The position numbers and the translations under genes are program-made. Below are positions 6,351 through 14,496 of a stretch of DNA of 33,959 nucleotides, piece after piece. The stretch covers positions 1 to 33,959 of the forward strand of contig PAPM01000046.1 of assembly GCA_002708905.1 (NCBI GenBank), read 5' to 3'. This DNA comes from Pseudomonadales bacterium. GTDB lineage: Bacteria > Pseudomonadota > Gammaproteobacteria > Pseudomonadales > Ketobacteraceae. The notes under the pieces are model-generated. The model saw only the letters and a program-made list of their open reading frames with translations. It did not search any database and was not told the origin of the DNA. Every line of letters begins with the position of its first letter. The first letter of the stretch is position 1.

Positions 6351-7963
6351 AGGGAGTGGCAGATTACCGGTTGAGAACGCCCTTTCACCTGGCTTAGACC
6401 CATCTGAGTGGTTTGCCCTGCCAAGTCGTTGGGCAGACGCGCCTTCACATCATCACTCACAAGAATCGTAGTACCAAATTCCTTGTTCAAATGCTCCAGG
6501 CGGGCTGCAACATTCACCGTATCGCCGATCACCGCGTATTTCATCCGGGTCTTGGAACCCAGATTGCCGGCCACCACGGCGCCGGTGTGCAGACCGATCC
6601 GACACTCAATATGATCCACCCCCAATGCCTGCCAGCGCTGGGCCAAGCCATCCGACTGCCATTGTTTGTTCAAAGCCTCCAGCGCATCCCGCATGGCCAG
6701 GGCACAGCGGGTCGCCTTTTCCGCATGGTCCGGCGTCGCCTGGGGCGCTCCGAACACCGCCAGAATGCCATCCCCCAGAAACTCGATCACGCAGCCTTTG
6801 TGTTGGTCAATGATGCTGTTCATCACCCCCAGGTATTCATTCAGCATGGACACCATTTGCAGGGGAGAGAGGCGTTCGCTGATGGTGGTGTAGTCCTTCA
6901 AGTCACAAAACAGAACCGTTACCACCACCTCTTCACCACCCAGGTCGATCTTCTGCTCCTGGGACAACACGGAACGCGCCACATCTTCACTCAGGTAACG
7001 GCCGAACAAATCCCGCAGGGTCTGGCGCTCTTTCAATTCATCCGCCATTTTGTCGAAATACTTACCCAACAGGCCGAACTCGTCCTCTCGCCGCATATGC
7101 ATACGCACATCCAGGTTGCCCTGAGCAACGGCACCGGTGCCCTGAATCAGGCGCCCCAAGGGCTCCCGGATACTGCGGGACACTACCCATGACACCAAAG
7201 CAATCACCAGAAAAGACACCACAAAGATAATGCTGGAGGCCATCAACACCCGGTTTTCCACCATATTGAGCCGCTCAGCCTTAACATCCACCCCCACCAG
7301 GGCAATGGCTTTACCATCACTGGTGCGCAACGGTGCATAGGCAGACAGGGTGTAACCGAATTCATCCCGATAGGGCATATCCTCGACCGAAGGCCGCGAG
7401 AACCCCTTCAGCATGATCGGTGTGTCTTCGGCGGAATAGAACTGGCCCGGTTCTCCCTGCAGTTCGCCCTTCGCGTAATCCACAAAGAAGTAGAGTTCGG
7501 TGGGTACATCAGAAGGCCGCAGGATATAGATCGAATCAATGTCCTTGTCGCGCTCGGCCATCGCCTCGAACTGGGCGTGAATCCCTTGGTGAAAGGGCGT
7601 CAGAGCGGTGGACTTCAAGTCAAAGGTGGCAATGCGGTCCGCATCAATGGTGGCGGCCAGACTGGTGGACAGGGTCAGCAACCGCTGCTGCAGAGAGTCA
7701 ATTTCCGACTTGGACCAAAGGTTGTAAAACAGGTAAACCAAAACCGCCAATGTGAGGATGACCACACTGCCGTAAAGCAGTGTCAGGCGGAAATGAAAAC
7801 GGTGGAAAGAGCGGATCTCGCGGATAGGATCACTAAACGCCAGGGGAGCCTCGGCAACCAATACGTCGCTTTGGGATTCGCGCATCAAAACCGGCGCCTC
7901 CGAAGTTGACCAGATGCGCCTTTTGACGGGGCTTGCTTTTGCTTGTTCTCGTGTTTCGCTCAT
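6347..7963 (-). CDS. class III nucleotidyl cyclase with periplasmic sensor and HAMP domain
   Basis: A 538-residue membrane protein. It has an N-terminal cytoplasmic part (1-59), TM1 (about 60-80), a periplasmic CACHE-like sensor (about 81-238, with DSIYILRPSDV and GYTLSAYAPLRTSDGKAIALVGVDV), TM2 (about 240-261), HAMP (about 262-313) and the cyclase domain (about 340-525). Metal-binding aspartates are Asp354 (VLFCDLKDYTT) and Asp398 (EFLGDGILAVFGAP). The transition-state pair is Asn484 and Arg488 (DTVNVAARLE). The position that is usually Lys for ATP is Glu394, and the second substrate position is Ala477, so cAMP cannot be assumed. It lies 28 bases after the second Hsp70-like gene and is likely the last gene of that operon. 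No strong ribosome site is seen. Confidence 0.9.
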   Translation of the reverse strand: MSETREQAKASPVKRRIWSTSEAPVLMRESQSDVLVAEAPLAFSDPIREIRSFHRFHFRLTLLYGSVVILTLAVLVYLFYNLWSKSEIDSLQQRLLTLSTSLAATIDADRIATFDLKSTALTPFHQGIHAQFEAMAERDKDIDSIYILRPSDVPTELYFFVDYAKGELQGEPGQFYSAEDTPIMLKGFSRPSVEDMPYRDEFGYTLSAYAPLRTSDGKAIALVGVDVKAERLNMVENRVLMASSIIFVVSFLVIALVSWVVSRSIREPLGRLIQGTGAVAQGNLDVRMHMRREDEFGLLGKYFDKMADELKERQTLRDLFGRYLSEDVARSVLSQEQKIDLGGEEVVVTVLFCDLKDYTTISERLSPLQMVSMLNEYLGVMNSIIDQHKGCVIEFLGDGILAVFGAPQATPDHAEKATRCALAMRDALEALNKQWQSDGLAQRWQALGVDHIECRIGLHTGAVVAGNLGSKTRMKYAVIGDTVNVAARLEHLNKEFGTTILVSDDVKARLPNDLAGQTTQMGLSQVKGRSQPVICHSL

Positions 7964-7991
7964 TAGCTGATGCCACGTTAGTATTGGCGAT

Positions 7992-10793
7992 TTACCTGCT
8001 TAACAGCTTCAAGCCGACAGGAAGGGCTTCACCAAAAACGAGTTTACTCTCCTGGTCGTCCAGTGCGAGCTTCTGTTCCACCATGGTTTGCCATAGGGCT
8101 GGCGCCTTCGCCGCGCGCAGCTTTTCTATAATTGTAGACCTCAGGGCGCCTTTCACATCCCGGGTGCGGTCTCCGGTCTTACGAGCGATCATCACGGCAG
8201 CAAATGCTGCATTGCTGTTCTTCTTCCAATCCTGATTCAGCACCAGCTTAAACCACTTCTCGATTTTCTCCGGAGGAATCACCGTATCGACACCGGCGTG
8301 GAAAGGCTCCCTCGATGCCACCCGGCCCAGGGCCCACCAACTGGTTTGGGTTTCGCTGGATTTTTCCAGGCGCTTGGCCAACCAACCCGCCAGTTCGACT
8401 TTGGTGTCCACCGGCAAGCCTTCCAGGGAAGCCGCTAACCGTACCATATCCTCGTAGGATTTGTTCTTGATCTCGGTCTTAATTTTAAGATTGCGAGCTG
8501 ATGCAGGGTTTATAAATTTACTGATTTCTTTATACAGCTTTTTCTGGGCACTTGCATCCAGCCCCCCGGCCGTTCGCCGCCAAAAGGTCCACCACTCTGC
8601 CCAGGACTGGTTTTCCTTCTCAAACTGCAAACCCTGTTGATACAAAGTCCAGGCCTGCTGTATGCGCCATTCGTCCGCCGGATAACCGAATCCCGGACGC
8701 AGACAGAACCCGGCCAGGTTGAACCACACCCGCTCATGGGCCTGGGAACGGCGACGCTTCTTGCGTCGGTCCCAGAGTTCATCAAACAGTGCCCGCGCCA
8801 GAGCAGTATCCCAGTCTTTGCGCTCGCCCAACAGCTTTTCGAGCTGCTGGCGCAGCTGTTTCACCGCATTCTTATCCGCATCCTTGTCGTTGGCGCCAAA
8901 AACCGCCTCTAAAGCCGCCACCGCCTCGGGAAACCGGGGTGGCAGAGTTTGCACCGGATGCTGACGCTGCAGGTCACGGCGCAACTGGAATTCCACCTGC
9001 CAGCGCTGGTCAGGGTCGGCAACCGCACGACACTGGATGTCCAGGGTACCGACTTCAGTTAGGCGCGTAACCAGGGAAACTTCCACTTCCGAGTTCTCAT
9101 CACCGGCATCCAGCGCCGCCACCAGGGGCGGCAGTGGCTGGAAGCGTTCCTCTTCCAAATCCAGTTCGACTATTTCACCGGGAGTGAAAACACCGTCCCC
9201 CGAGTTTGCCACCAGGGAAAACTGAACCGGTTGATTCAGCTGCAAGGCGAAGCGCCGTTCCACCAAGGGCACTTCTTCCCCCTCCTCACTTCCCTTCGGC
9301 AGGATACAGACCCCCAACGGTGCATCGGCTTTCGATTCCACTTTCAAAAAGTAAGAACGGGCGGAGCCGCCGCCGATCCGCATTTGGTTGGTTGCGCGAC
9401 TCAAGCCAAACGCCACCGCACCAAAGGCCACAGAGAGATGGGGATCCCGATTTTCCAGCACAGTGACCGGCTCTCCACGCCACCGGCTTAACAGGGCTTG
9501 CGCACGCTCGGACAACAACTTGCTGTTAAATACTCCCCCATTCATCAGCACCGCATCCGGTACCGCAGGTTCGCCTTCAAACTCCGAACCGGTCCGCCCA
9601 TGAGCCTTGCGACAACCCTGCTCATGTTGGGTCAAAAACTGGGAAACGTACTTACTGACGGCCGGATCCGGCGCATAGGGCAAGCCGAACTCGACAATGG
9701 CACTGCTGCGCTTTGCCGGCAGTTCGCCCAAATTGATAAGAGGGAAAAAGCCGTCGAGAGCCAGCTCACGCACTTCCTGCTGACTGAACTGCGCGCTCTT
9801 GGCGCCGCCGATCAAACGGGACCCTCCGCCCAGCAATGTCACCTTGGCGGAGTCGGGAGCCTGCTCTCCCAACAGGGTTTCCTTGGCTATTCGGCTCTGC
9901 TGGATCAGTTGGCTGAGGCTGGCCGCACTCAGGGGTTTATTGCCCTGGGTAATGCGCTGTTCCGCCATTTTCGCCAATGCCAGATCGACGTTATCGCCAC
10001 CGAGCATCCAGTGATCCCCCACGGCGATTCGATTCAAGTGCAGCTTGCCATCCTGATGCTGGACCTGAATCAGACTTAGGTCGGTGGTACCACCACCCAC
10101 ATCCAGCACCAGCAGCAATTGGATGCCGGCCAATGCGGCCTGCGCCTGGTCAGCGTGACGAAAATACCAGTCGTAACAAACGGCCTGGGGTTCTTCCAGC
10201 AAAGTAACTTGGGGCAGGCCCGCCAACTCAGCTGCCTGCAATGTTAGCGCACGGGCCGCTTCATCAAATGAGGCCGGCACGGTAATCACCAGGGTTTGCT
10301 GTTCAAGCGGAGCGTCCAGATGCTCGTGATTCCAAGCACAACGGATATGCAGCAGATAGGAGGCTGACGCCACCACGGGAGAAACTTTCTGCACGTCATC
10401 TGCGGCAGCCCAGGGCAATATCGCCGCTGAGCGATCCACCCGGCTGTGGGAAAGCCAACTCTTGGCACTGGCGATCTGGCGGCCTTCCACCTTGCTGCCC
10501 AACTCACGGGCATACTCACCCACCAGGTAAGGGATATCATCACCGGCAATGGCTTGCCTGGGCCAGGGTAATATCAGCTGCTCTTCTGGTAACTCTCCGG
10601 TTGCGGGGTGATAACGAAATGAAGGCAACAAAGGTCGTTTCGCCACTTCACCCGGACCAACCAACTGTTCAATTGCAAACAGTCTGGCCTCGGCTTCCCC
10701 GGCTCCCTGGGACAGATCGGCGTAGGACACCACCGTGTGGGTCGTACCCAAGTCGATCCCAACCAGATAACGACCTTTGTTTGCTTCCATCAT
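7992..10793 (-). CDS. Hsp70-like protein with C-terminal DUF3731-type extension
   Basis: A 933-residue actin-fold ATPase. Phosphate motif 1 is VGIDLGTTHTVVSY (11-24), phosphate motif 2 is VLDVGGGTTDLSL (229-241) and the adenosine motif is VLMNGGVF (415-422). VPASFDEAAR and LLEEPQAVCYDWY also match Hsp70. The region 470-605 replaces the usual substrate-binding beta domain and lacks the DnaK linker VLLLDVTPLSLG. From about 620 to 930 follows a helical, charged extension with WDRRKKRRRSQAHERVWF and TSWWALGRVASREPF, as in DUF3731 proteins. It is a paralogue of the upstream gene, sharing the ending QRWQVEF of the central domain. A second ATG at 10790 could be the start; neither has a clear ribosome site. 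Clients are unknown. Confidence 0.88.
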   Translation of the reverse strand: MMEANKGRYLVGIDLGTTHTVVSYADLSQGAGEAEARLFAIEQLVGPGEVAKRPLLPSFRYHPATGELPEEQLILPWPRQAIAGDDIPYLVGEYARELGSKVEGRQIASAKSWLSHSRVDRSAAILPWAAADDVQKVSPVVASASYLLHIRCAWNHEHLDAPLEQQTLVITVPASFDEAARALTLQAAELAGLPQVTLLEEPQAVCYDWYFRHADQAQAALAGIQLLLVLDVGGGTTDLSLIQVQHQDGKLHLNRIAVGDHWMLGGDNVDLALAKMAEQRITQGNKPLSAASLSQLIQQSRIAKETLLGEQAPDSAKVTLLGGGSRLIGGAKSAQFSQQEVRELALDGFFPLINLGELPAKRSSAIVEFGLPYAPDPAVSKYVSQFLTQHEQGCRKAHGRTGSEFEGEPAVPDAVLMNGGVFNSKLLSERAQALLSRWRGEPVTVLENRDPHLSVAFGAVAFGLSRATNQMRIGGGSARSYFLKVESKADAPLGVCILPKGSEEGEEVPLVERRFALQLNQPVQFSLVANSGDGVFTPGEIVELDLEEERFQPLPPLVAALDAGDENSEVEVSLVTRLTEVGTLDIQCRAVADPDQRWQVEFQLRRDLQRQHPVQTLPPRFPEAVAALEAVFGANDKDADKNAVKQLRQQLEKLLGERKDWDTALARALFDELWDRRKKRRRSQAHERVWFNLAGFCLRPGFGYPADEWRIQQAWTLYQQGLQFEKENQSWAEWWTFWRRTAGGLDASAQKKLYKEISKFINPASARNLKIKTEIKNKSYEDMVRLAASLEGLPVDTKVELAGWLAKRLEKSSETQTSWWALGRVASREPFHAGVDTVIPPEKIEKWFKLVLNQDWKKNSNAAFAAVMIARKTGDRTRDVKGALRSTIIEKLRAAKAPALWQTMVEQKLALDDQESKLVFGEALPVGLKLLSR

Positions 10794-10840
10794 TCAGGGT
10801 TCACTTCTACTTTCAATTAGCTGATCCAACTTCCGGCAAA

Positions 10841-12661
10841 TCAAACATCCCGCACTTCAAATTCAACCTGCCAGCGCTGCTCTCCATCCCGGGGAATCGC
10901 TTCCAGGCACAGGGTACCCAGTTCGTTCACTCGGGCCGCCAGCCGAACCGCCACCACTTCTCCTGCCTGCCGTCCTGCGGAGGGTAATGAGGCTTGTATA
11001 GGGGGCAACTCTTCCAGCTCCGCTTCATCCCAGTAATCCAGCAACAAACCGCACTGATCATCGCGGCGCACAGTGGAACCAAAGAAACGGAACGTCACCG
11101 GCTCCCCAACCACCAGGCCGAATTCCTGCTGCGAGGGTGAGGTCTCGGTTCCCTCCTCCATCCCAAACGGTGCCACGCACAACGCCTGCAGTGGCGGCGG
11201 CATGCCGGGCACCGCCGGCATAGAGCTTTCGATTCCCACATAATAAGCGCTGGCCAAGCCGCCGCGGATGCGCACGCCATGGCCCTGCCGCACATATCCG
11301 TAGTAAGCTGCTCCCCGGGCTACTGCAAGATCCAGATCGGCGCCATCCAGTAATCGTGCCGGCTCCGCTCCGGCCTGCTGTAACCAGCCGTTTACCACTG
11401 ATATCAGGCGCTGGGCCAGCTTGGGTGCTTTCAGTACGCCGCCGTTAAACAGTATGGCGGTTGGCTTGATGAAGTCCTGGGCGCTCCCGAAAAAATCCTG
11501 CGCGGCATTGGATTGTCGACACAGAAACGAGGCCAGATGACGGGTGACCCCGGCATCCTGGGCATAAGGCAAACCCATCTGGGTAAGCGCACCCCGGGGC
11601 TGCTGGCGAGGATGTTCCCCGATACCCACCTGCGGGAAGAAGCCGTCTACCAGGGTCTGTTCCACTTCGTCGCGGGTCAGTTCGGTGCGCAGGGTGCTGC
11701 CCAATAGTTTCGAGCCCCGGCTGGGTACCACCAACGGCACCGCCTGCACATCGCTGTCGCTAAGCAGTGCTTCCTTGGCATCACGACAACCGTGGGTCAG
11801 GGCCTGAATCTGCCAGGGTTGTAATGACTTGCCTTCAGCGTCCAGTTTCGCTTTGACGCGATAGGCCAGGGCCAGGTCCATGTTATCGCCGCCCAGCAGG
11901 ATATGATCACCCACCGCAATCCGGTTCAATTCAAGATTGCCGTCGCTTTCGGTAACCGCCACCAGCGATAAATCGGTGGTACCGCCACCGATATCCACCA
12001 CCAGCACCACGTCGCCGACGTTGACCTGGTCGCGCCAGCTGTCGCCACTTCTGTTTACCCAACTGTAAAGCGCTGCCTGAGGTTCTTCCAACAGAGTGAA
12101 TCGATTCAGACCGACACTGCGAGCGGCTTCCGCTGTCAAGTCACGTGCCGCAGGATCGAACGATGCGGGAACCGTAAGCGTTATATCCTGCTGCTCAAGC
12201 GGTTGATCAGGAAAACGGTAATTCCATGCCGCTTTGAGATGAGCCAGATAAGCGGCAGACGCGGCTAACGGAGACGTCTTAACCACGTCATCCGGCGCGT
12301 TGAGAGGTAAAAAATCAGAGCGCCGATTCACGCCGCCGTGGCATAACCAGCTCTTGGCGCTGGCCACCAGACGTAGCGGGGTTTTTGCGCCCAAATGCCG
12401 GGCCACGTAGCCCACTAACTGAGGTGGACTCTGACCCCAGGGCAGGCTCAATTCGGCAGTAGAAACCTCAGCTTCATGGGCCTGATAGAGGAAAGACGGT
12501 AACTGGGGACGGGCTTCCACCACACCGGGCTGGGTGAGCTGCTCAATTTCCAACACCGCTTCCGCAGGATGATCAGTCTCCGCTGCCAGATCGACATAGG
12601 AGAGCACACTGTTGGTGGTACCCAGGTCGACGCCGACGCTGTAACGACTGCCTTCGCTCAT
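10841..12661 (-). CDS. Hsp70-like protein (short paralogue)
   Basis: A 606-residue Hsp70-like ATPase. It has VGVDLGTTNSVLSYVD (9-24), VVDIGGGTTDLSLV (221-234), LLEEPQAALYSW (190-201) and the adenosine motif AILFNGGVL (402-410). The region after about 440 resembles the matching part of its downstream paralogue and ends at QRWQVEFEVRDV, exactly where the paralogue continues into its long extension. It therefore lacks any helical lid or DUF3731 part, and the canonical interdomain linker is absent. Its ATG overlaps the TGA of the DUF2760 gene (ATGA), implying translational coupling. The pair probably works together, perhaps as a heteromer; that is inference. Confidence 0.88.
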   Translation of the reverse strand: MSEGSRYSVGVDLGTTNSVLSYVDLAAETDHPAEAVLEIEQLTQPGVVEARPQLPSFLYQAHEAEVSTAELSLPWGQSPPQLVGYVARHLGAKTPLRLVASAKSWLCHGGVNRRSDFLPLNAPDDVVKTSPLAASAAYLAHLKAAWNYRFPDQPLEQQDITLTVPASFDPAARDLTAEAARSVGLNRFTLLEEPQAALYSWVNRSGDSWRDQVNVGDVVLVVDIGGGTTDLSLVAVTESDGNLELNRIAVGDHILLGGDNMDLALAYRVKAKLDAEGKSLQPWQIQALTHGCRDAKEALLSDSDVQAVPLVVPSRGSKLLGSTLRTELTRDEVEQTLVDGFFPQVGIGEHPRQQPRGALTQMGLPYAQDAGVTRHLASFLCRQSNAAQDFFGSAQDFIKPTAILFNGGVLKAPKLAQRLISVVNGWLQQAGAEPARLLDGADLDLAVARGAAYYGYVRQGHGVRIRGGLASAYYVGIESSMPAVPGMPPPLQALCVAPFGMEEGTETSPSQQEFGLVVGEPVTFRFFGSTVRRDDQCGLLLDYWDEAELEELPPIQASLPSAGRQAGEVVAVRLAARVNELGTLCLEAIPRDGEQRWQVEFEVRDV

Positions 12662-13239
12662 AGCTCAACCTCAGCCGGTGCAATGATCCTGGGATCATGA
12701 CCTTCTGCCAGCTTCGGCAGGTCCGCTTTGGTAACCTTCCAACCCCGATGCACCAGCACACCAGTGAATGGCGGCTCCCCCACAACATTGCCTGTAATGC
12801 GGTTTTCCGCGGGATTAAAACCGGCGGCGAGGGTAACGCGGGATTCTTCTTCCTCAGTACGTACAGGTGCCAGGGAAAAATACTGGTCCAGCAGTTTTTT
12901 ACTGCCTTCATGCACCACCCGGGACACCGCACCGATTTCCGCATCACTGAAGCCTTTAAGATCCTCATTGAGAAAATCAATGAAACGGGCTTCCTGCTGC
13001 AGCAAGCCAAGCAATTGGAGCGCAGATTCCGGATCGTTGGATTTCAGCACCGGCGCAGGCTTCGGTTCCGGTGCGTCGGCGGCCTCTGCAGACGCTGTTT
13101 GAACAGGTTGCGCTTCTACAGGTTCGGAGCGCTTACTGCCGCCCCGCACCAGGGCTACTGCCAACAGGATCAGGCTCAGAGCCCCCAAAATAAGGTGCAA
13201 TGCATCTATGGAGGTAGGCATTACCGGATTGAATTCCAT
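12658..13239 (-). CDS. DUF2760 membrane-anchored protein
   Basis: About 193 residues from the ATG at 13239. The open frame extends to a TTG at 13260, but that has no better ribosome site. A short N-terminus leads into one membrane segment (LHLILGALSLILLAVALVRG). A proline/alanine-rich linker and a C-terminal domain with ALQLLGLLQQEARFIDFLNE, FSDAEIGAVSRVVHEGSKKL and GVLVHRGWKVTKADLPKL follow. These match DUF2760, a family usually found next to divergent Hsp70 genes. It is first in the operon and may tether the Hsp70 pair to the inner membrane. No enzymatic residues are apparent. Confidence 0.85.
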   Translation of the reverse strand: MEFNPVMPTSIDALHLILGALSLILLAVALVRGGSKRSEPVEAQPVQTASAEAADAPEPKPAPVLKSNDPESALQLLGLLQQEARFIDFLNEDLKGFSDAEIGAVSRVVHEGSKKLLDQYFSLAPVRTEEEESRVTLAAGFNPAENRITGNVVGEPPFTGVLVHRGWKVTKADLPKLAEGHDPRIIAPAEVEL

Positions 13240-13534
13240 CGCTTTCCACTCTTTGGTCAAAGGTCAATCGAACTGTGTAGACGCGGCCTATCCCATACGA
13301 CCGCACGAAATGCCGCGCAGTTTACCATCTTGGGGGACAGGATAAAGACCACATTAAAATCGTCTTTTATGTTTAACAAAATAATGACATGATATGTCGG
13401 AATCTTTCCCACACCGAAAGGTCTAACGGACAGTTGGTCTTGCAATTCAAGCACTTGAAAATTGTCAGGCCGCCCAGATGTAGACAGCATTCGGATGAAT
13501 TGTTCATTTACCTAGAGAGGTTAGAAAACCAGCC
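13240..13534. other. intergenic region between the divergent DUF2760-Hsp70 operon and htpX
   Basis: This stretch of about 295 bases carries no gene. It holds a sigma32-like promoter for htpX (13454-13481), a small dyad GACAT-GAT-ATGTC (13386-13398) and an AT-rich core (13350-13400) likely to hold the minus-strand operon promoter. I could not fix the latter's boxes with confidence. Confidence 0.5.
13454..13481 (+). promoter_or_regulatory. candidate sigma32 heat-shock promoter of htpX
   Basis: CTTGAAA (13454-13460) matches the sigma32 -35 core. After 12 bases comes CCCAGATGT (13473-13481), close to the -10 consensus CCCCATNT. The predicted start gives a leader of about 45-50 bases to the htpX ATG. 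htpX is a known heat-shock gene in E. coli. Confidence 0.55.
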
Positions 13535-14446
13535 ATGATGCGCATACTGTTGTTCCTTGGTACCAACCTGGCCGTGATTGCCGTAGCCAGTATCACCCTG
13601 AGTCTCTTGGGGGTACCTGGTTACTTGCAGCAGAACGGCACCAACATCGACCTGATGTCCTTGTTGATCTTCTGTGCAGTATTCGGTTTCGCCGGATCCT
13701 TCATTTCCCTGCTGTTGTCAAAAAAGATGGCAAAGTGGAGCTCCCGGGCTCAGGTCATAACCCAACCGCGCAACCACGCTGAGCAGTGGCTGCTGGAAAC
13801 CGTGAGCGAGCTGTCCACCAAAGCGGGTATCAAAATGCCGGAAGTGGCGATCTTCCCGTCCCAGGTTTCCAACGCCTTTGCCACCGGATGGAATAAAAAC
13901 GACGCCCTGGTGGCCGTCAGCGAAGGCCTGCTGCGGCGCTTTGACCGTGAAGAAGTACGGGCGGTACTGGCCCATGAGATCGGCCACGTGGCCAACGGCG
14001 ATATGGTGACCCTGTCGCTTATCCAGGGCATCATGAACACGTTTGTTATGTTCTTTGCCCGTATCGCCGCCTTTGTAATCGACCAGTTCGCCCGCAATGA
14101 CGAAGGCGAAGGCGGCCTGGGCATGTTCGGCCACATGGCGGTAGTATTTATCTTCGACATGATCTTCGGTATTCTGGCGAGCATTATCGTGATGTGGTTC
14201 TCTCGCTGGCGGGAATTCCGCGCCGATGCAGCGGGTGCGGACCTGGCAGGACGGGGCGCCATGATCCGGGCCCTGCAACGGTTAAAAGCCGAGATGGAAA
14301 TGCCCAACGATTTGCCGGACACCATGGTGGCCTTCGGCATCCGCAGCGGAAAGGTGGCGAAACTGTTCTCCTCCCACCCCCCACTGGATGCCCGCATCGC
14401 CGCTCTGAGCAACGGCTTATCATCTAGCCACATCAAAGCGATCTAA
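13535..14446 (+). CDS. htpX: membrane zinc metalloprotease HtpX
   Basis: A 303-residue M48-family protease for quality control of inner-membrane proteins. The start [15 protein letters not shown] equals the E. coli N-terminus pattern. Membrane segments lie at about 4-24, 39-60, 158-182 and 202-222. The zinc site is HEIGH (His147, Glu148, His151), with the third ligand Glu227 in [13 protein letters not shown]. The end has the usual [16 protein letters not shown] heat-shock-type promoter precedes it and a strong intrinsic terminator follows. The nearest purine-rich element, GAGAGG, is about 15 bases upstream of the ATG, so initiation may be modest. Confidence 0.97.
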   Translation: MMRILLFLGTNLAVIAVASITLSLLGVPGYLQQNGTNIDLMSLLIFCAVFGFAGSFISLLLSKKMAKWSSRAQVITQPRNHAEQWLLETVSELSTKAGIKMPEVAIFPSQVSNAFATGWNKNDALVAVSEGLLRRFDREEVRAVLAHEIGHVANGDMVTLSLIQGIMNTFVMFFARIAAFVIDQFARNDEGEGGLGMFGHMAVVFIFDMIFGILASIIVMWFSRWREFRADAAGADLAGRGAMIRALQRLKAEMEMPNDLPDTMVAFGIRSGKVAKLFSSHPPLDARIAALSNGLSSSHIKAI

Positions 14447-14450
14447 CCAT

Positions 14451-14480
14451 AAAAGCCCGCCACCCGGCGGGCTTTTTTTA
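14451..14480 (+). terminator. intrinsic terminator after htpX
   Basis: A 7-bp GC stem, GCCCGCC (14455-14461) with GGCGGGC (14466-14472), has a four-base loop, is preceded by AAAA and is followed by seven Ts. It ends five bases beyond the htpX stop region and separates htpX from the permease gene. Confidence 0.93.
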
Positions 14481-14496
14481 TCCCCGCGGAGCATCT

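Noticed and set aside
13386-13398. GACAT-GAT-ATGTC dyad upstream of htpX as a regulator site
   Set aside because: Only 5-bp arms in an AT-rich stretch; matches no operator that I can name, so not called separately.
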